Below, in pieces: positions 60,293 to 64,000 of a stretch of 64,000 nt of DNA. The stretch spans positions 1,364,001-1,428,000 of the forward strand of contig JAHDVF020000177.1 of NCBI GenBank assembly GCA_022606425.2. The letters are read 5' to 3'. The position numbers were made by a program, and so were the translations under genes. The notes below the pieces were generated by a model. It did not search any database, was not told the DNA's origin, and was given only the letters and a program-made list of their open reading frames with translations. How positions within the stretch are numbered: position 1 is the stretch's first letter; every line of letters begins with the position of its first letter. This DNA comes from Lepidostoma basale. Lineage: Eukaryota > Arthropoda > Insecta > Trichoptera > Lepidostomatidae.

Positions 60293-60690
60293 TAAGGTGA
60301 CAGACGGTGGAAACGGCAGAAATGCGAATGCTTAAGTGGTCTGCTGGGATATCGCTGAGAGACAAAATAAAAAGTTCACGCATTCGGGGTAGTCTGGGAG
60401 TTACTGATATAAAAAGTAAGTTTGAAGAAAGGCAGATGAGATGGTACGGGCATATAAATTGGAGACCACAGGCCACACAGTAAATACCCTCGTCAACCAT
60501 CCAGAGGAAGACCTAGGAGCACGTGGATGATTCAGTGCAATAGCGTCTTGCAGAGAAATGGCTTGAGTGAAGGTCAGAGAAAGTCAGAACCGTAAGAAGT
60601 ACAGCTTGATATCGAAATGAGCTGACCCCAACAGTCAACACAGTCCTAAAACATGAGTTGGGATAGCGCCAGGAAGAAGAAGAAGATTTA
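60293..60690 (+). pseudogene. LINE-M 3' end
   Basis: Plus strand: VETAEMRMLKWSAGISLRDK, IKSSRIRGSLGVTDIKSKFE, ERQMRWYGHI, then frameshifts through RKRPRSTWMIQ-like residues to SWDSARKKKK. AEMRMLRW, R-G-LGV-DI and R-RWYGHV identify another endonuclease-reverse transcriptase tail. Only copy in the window. Confidence 0.6.
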
Positions 60691-60914
60691 TTTTGGGTGA
60701 CAAACTGCGACTGTTGTATGCATCTACAAATAAATAAAGAGATATAAATAGGCCAATTATTTGCCACCACATATTATATTAATGTACGAGTATATAAGGA
60801 AAATAAAAATGATTAATACAAAATTATGTTCAAAATCAAATTGGGAATTTGTGACACCTGCCAAACGATGGAAAATTGAGAAATTTTACAGTTATTTAAA
60901 AAAAAAATGTTCAA

Positions 60915-61330
60915 GTAAGTAGAATAAATGCAGTAGAAATGAGAGCTCTTAGACGAATGTGTAAATACTCTGTGTATGATAGTGTCGAATGAAAATATGA
61001 GTGAATGCGGTGCGAATGATGGTGTTATAAATAAAATAATGAAAGGATCATTAAGATGGTTTGGACATACGGAAATAATGTTAAAAAAGAGTATGTTAAC
61101 GATGTAAATGGAACTAGAAATAGAGGAAAACCGAGGAAAACGTGTCACGGTCAAATAAATCAAATATTGAATGTCGGCCACGTAAGGAGTCAGAGAAATC
61201 GACGCACGTGCATGACATGATGTATGAATGATGAGGAAGCGATAGAAATATATCAGGAAAGAAATGTGTGTCAGTCTATTCTTTCTGCCTACCCCTTCGG
61301 AAGATGACTGATGCTTAGTTAGTTAGTTAC
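60915..61330 (+). pseudogene. LINE-A 3' end
   Basis: Plus strand: SRINAVEMRALRRMCKYSVY, DSVE, frameshift, ECGANDGVINKIMKGSLRWF, GHTEIM, deletion, KKEYVNDVNGTRNRGKPRKT, CHGQINQILNVGHVRSQRNR, then a stop in the usual ACMTRCMN stretch, AYPFG and the tail (TTAGTTAGTTAG at 61316-61328). Confidence 0.7.
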
Positions 61331-61334
61331 AAGT

Positions 61335-61975
61335 TTTTTTTTATGTAGCTGAAAAAAATTACATTATATTCAATGTATTTCACAATTTGCCTTTTTTGTA
61401 TCATTTTATTTTTGTATCCAATTGGCTTCACTTATTTAAAACATGGTGGCCTCTCAGTAACGCAGTAACAAACGTCTCAGTAAAAACACAATAAAGAAAG
61501 AAGCTGCATTGAATACGGAGTGTTATTGTGAATAAATTCATACTGCCTCGTACTAAATGTCCGAATTAACATATAAATGTTAGCAACAGAAATGACAAAA
61601 TGAGAAGTTGATTTTTTAATGTGAATATCATTTAGTAAGAGAGAAGATCTCGAATCATTTGCATAAATAAAACGTGCAATCGAATTTCACAACAGTGAAA
61701 AAAACCGCTTTCGAGAAACTATAACAAGGCCCTAAACATCAAATAATAATGGACAGAACTCGTTTCTATGTTCCCTGCCCAGTCGTGGGTCCGGCTGCAC
61801 CGAAGGTTTAAAAGGGTCATCGTAACTGGGGCGCCATCAAGTAGGGCGAAGATTTCTCCAGTTCATAGCTTTCGTGATATTCAGTTTAACATATATTGAA
61901 GTGGGGATTCGTTATTTGTGGATTTTTCGATATCATAAATATTTCAAAAATGTGTCAATGACAGCAAAAACAATT
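61335..61975. other. No feature recognised
   Basis: AT-rich. 61770-61870 is more GC-rich (CCGAAGGTTTAAAAGGGTCA) but unmatched. Confidence 0.45.
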
Positions 61976-61977
61976 GA

Positions 61978-62795
61978 GTTTTATTACCATTCTTGATGTA
62001 TAGAAGTGAAGCATGGAAACAGCAGAAGAAAGATGAGAGCAAAAAAAATGCGGTAGAGATGAGATCCCTTATACATATATGTCTTCTTCTTCTTCTTTCT
62101 TGATGTAGACCTATGTGGTCTGTTCTCCAGAGTGTTGCTCCTCCTGTGAGAGCTATCCTTCCATCTTTTAGGAGGTCTTCGACGTGGATGAGTCCCATGA
62201 GGCTGATTGTGTAGTGCAATATAGGGGAGTCTGGTGGTGTCCATTCTTTGAACATTATCGTACCAGTCCTTTTTTCGCTGTCTGCTCCATCTTATAGTAT
62301 CCTCAACCTCACATACTCGTATCTTTCTTATTCTGGTGTTCTTCACGCGATCTCTCTGTGTTTTGCCTGCTATCGTCCTCAGTGTCTTCATATTGGAAGT
62401 CCTCAAAACTTGTTTGGTCTTTACTGTGTCTGCCCTTGTACGTTTATGTGATAAACTGTAAGTAATGTAGAGCGAAATAAAGTATTATGAACAAAATTAT
62501 GAAAGGATCAATACATTGGTTTGGATATATGGAACGCATAAACAAATAAGGAATGGTTATGAACGTATACGTTAACGATGTGAATAGAGTATGAAGTCGT
62601 AAGAGACCGGTGAAAACTTTGCACGAACAAATTAATCAAATTTTGAAGATCGGCCATCTTAGAAGTCGGAATAATCGACGTGCGACGTGCGTGACTCGCT
62701 ATATGAATGCGGAGGAAACTAGACAAGTGTGTCAGGATCGAGTAATGTGGCGGTACATTATCTGTACATACCCTCCGGTGGAACGGCGTATTAAT
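61978..62795 (+). pseudogene. LINE-A split by LINE-B
   Basis: 61978-62082: MYRSEAWKQQKKDESKKNAV, EMRSLIHIC. After LINE-B, 62445-62795: SIMNKIMKGSIHWFGYMERI, NK, frameshifts, LHEQINQILKIGHLRSRNNR, ATCVTRYMNAEETRQVCQDR, VMWRYIICTYPPVERR, and a degenerate TTGTTGTTGTT end. Diverged subtype. Confidence 0.65.
62083..62440 (-). pseudogene. LINE-B 3' end inserted in LINE-A
   Basis: Minus strand: KTKQVLRTSNMKTLRTIAGK, TQRDRVKNTRIRKIRVCEVE, DTIRWSRQRKKDWYDNVQRM, DTTRLPYIALHNQPHGTHPR, RRPPKRWKDS, a 13-bp deletion, SNTLENRPHR and tail (cttcttcttcttt, 62084-62096). Confidence 0.75.
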
Positions 62796-62947
62796 TTGCT
62801 GTTGTTGTTGTTATGTTTATATATTTCAGAGAATGAATACGTTAATTTAAAAACGTCAACACAGATTGTTTAAACTGGCAACGATATAGTATTTCAATAC
62901 TGTTAATAAATTTATGCTGTTTTTTGAGAAGGTGTAATGCTTGCCGC

Positions 62948-63737
62948 CAGTGGCGTGCCTAGGGTCAACCAGTAAGGTAAGCCAAATAATTATAAATAAA
63001 TCACAAAATAAAATAACATTCTGACAACATAAATGAAGTTCGTTACACATCGAATTGTAACATACTTCAGAGTGATAAAGCCCGGCTTCAAATCCATACA
63101 AACAATTGTAAATATCTTCTGGTATATATGCACCTAGCTATATGATTACAAGCCGAAAATACATAAGTGCGACAAAGACCCTTTTACATCTTGCAAGCCC
63201 ATCGAAAATATGAAACAAAACATGTGGACGTAGGCGATTTCGCGGACGTCTCCCCTACGGTACGTATGAGTGAAATAAAATACGGCGCATATGACTGAAA
63301 CAAAACATACCCGTATGGCTGTGGCATTTCTGCGCATATCCGCGGAGTCATTTCTAACTCGACGAATAAATCGCCCTTGCGCGAAATTCAATTTTTTTAT
63401 TTATATGTAGACGGCTCAAGCGCGCAAAAACATCATCATCATCATCATCAGCCGTCTGCCATCCACTACTTAATGTAGGCCTCTCCTAAAGCACGCCACC
63501 GCCCCCTATCCATTGCCGCTCCAATCCATCCATGTCCAGCAATCCTCTTCAGATCGTCGGTCCAGTGGGCAGGGGGACGTCCAACTTTATGGAATCCTGT
63601 ACGCGGTCTCCACTCCAGAACCCGTCTTTCCCATCGGTTGTCGGTTCTCCGACAGATATGGCCAGCCATAAACATCGTTTTAATATTTTTTTTAAGGCAA
63701 GCCCGGCTTCTCGGCTTGTACTGACGTACCGCCACTG
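62948..63737. mobile_element. hAT3 MITE with RTE-2 insertion
   Basis: The ends CAGTGGCGTGCC and, inverted, CAGTGGCGGTAC are hAT termini. The 8-bp flanks CTTGCCGC (62940-62947) and CTTGCCAC (63738-63745) match 7 of 8. A related right part is at 25480-25720. Confidence 0.75.
63435..63669 (-). pseudogene. RTE-2 3' end inserted in hAT3
   Basis: Minus strand: MAGHICRRTDNRWERRVLEW, RPRTGFHKVGRPPAHWTDDL, KRIAGHGWIGAAMDRGRWRA, LGEAYIK, stop, TGATGA tail (63435-63452). The 7-bp duplication AAACATC lies at 63428-63434 and 63670-63676. Unbroken over 70 codons. Confidence 0.8.
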
Positions 63738-63745
63738 CTTGCCAC

Positions 63746-64000
63746 AAGGCTACACATAAACCATCTTGTGACGATTTCAGCTCAGCTTAGTTTGATTATC
63801 TTTGCATATATTTCGTAAGAGTTATAACCCTATCGCTCCTGTGGTTCAATTGTTCGTATTATGTTTTGAAAAGCAAATTGGGCAGGTATATTTTTAGATA
63901 CACCACTGTGACTTCTCTGATCTTTACAGCAGTGTTGATCGCATCTATAATCAGTTTCTGGCCTTCAGCGAGGTTTCTTGTGCTCTTCCCCAATCGGTTT
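63746..64000. other. No feature recognised
   Basis: No repeat end or protein motif that I can support before the window ends. Confidence 0.45.

Overview
The window looks like AT-rich repeat-packed intergenic DNA of an insect, most likely a moth or butterfly. The support is an interstitial run of the insect telomere unit (CCTAA/TTAGG, 7222-7244), several insect-type non-LTR retrotransposons with short tandem 3' tails, tRNA-derived SINEs, mariner/pogo and hAT DNA transposons, and the lack of any recognisable host gene. The order is inference; the sequence alone does not name a species. I saw no bacterial features, and most short reading frames are broken pieces of mobile elements.

Two mobile-element genes look substantially intact. 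One is an RTE-type non-LTR retrotransposon (9464-12798, reading frame 9797-12793: AP-type endonuclease plus reverse transcriptase). It has a 14-bp target-site duplication and a stop codon that is the first unit of its TGA tail. The other is a hAT transposon (32339-35408, transposase 32506-34386 on the minus strand) with matching 15-bp terminal inverted repeats and a perfect 8-bp duplication. All other coding traces are 5'-truncated or mutated. I group the non-LTR traces by protein tail and 3' end: LINE-A (TTAG tail, about 20 copies), LINE-B (GAA tail), RTE-1 and RTE-2 (TGA tails), LINE-E, LINE-F (Jockey-like), LINE-G (AAGT-like tail), LINE-H (CR1/Jockey-like, GATTT tail), LINE-I/J, LINE-K, LINE-L and LINE-M. 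Non-autonomous passengers are SINE1, SINE2, SINE-A (which carries the LINE-A 3' tail), several palindromic MITEs, and a tRNA-like gene inside a foldback element nested in the hAT transposon. The family letters are local labels, not database names.

Layout: 1-5900 holds foldback units, LINE-A/B/G pieces and SINE1; 5901-7061 is a dead mariner with a 5'-inverted RTE-2 inside; 7300-13760 is nested LINEs around the full RTE-1; 14042-15427 is a non-autonomous hAT element with three insertions; 15700-31180 is LINE/SINE/MITE nests; 31840-32275 is a promoter-like, perhaps LTR, segment next to the intact hAT transposon (32339-35408); 35700-46900 is mariner, SINE, LINE-H and LINE-I remains; 46918-47229 is a heptanucleotide satellite; and 47335-64000 is more nested elements ending in a hAT MITE (62948-63737).

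The most interesting signal is a set of hairpin units scattered through the window. Each carries a hammerhead-ribozyme-like core: C-T-G-A-N-G-A, one unpaired A/T, a helix II whose sequence differs between families but stays complementary, G-A-A-A-C, then a short palindromic helix III (ACATGT, ACCGGT or ACAGCTGT) usually followed by C. At least six sequence-distinct families show this, often as inverted pairs. One unit (29707-29923) is bracketed by a 13-bp target duplication inside a LINE-A copy, so it moves. This resembles the minimal hammerheads known from Penelope-like elements, but no Penelope-type reverse transcriptase is visible here.
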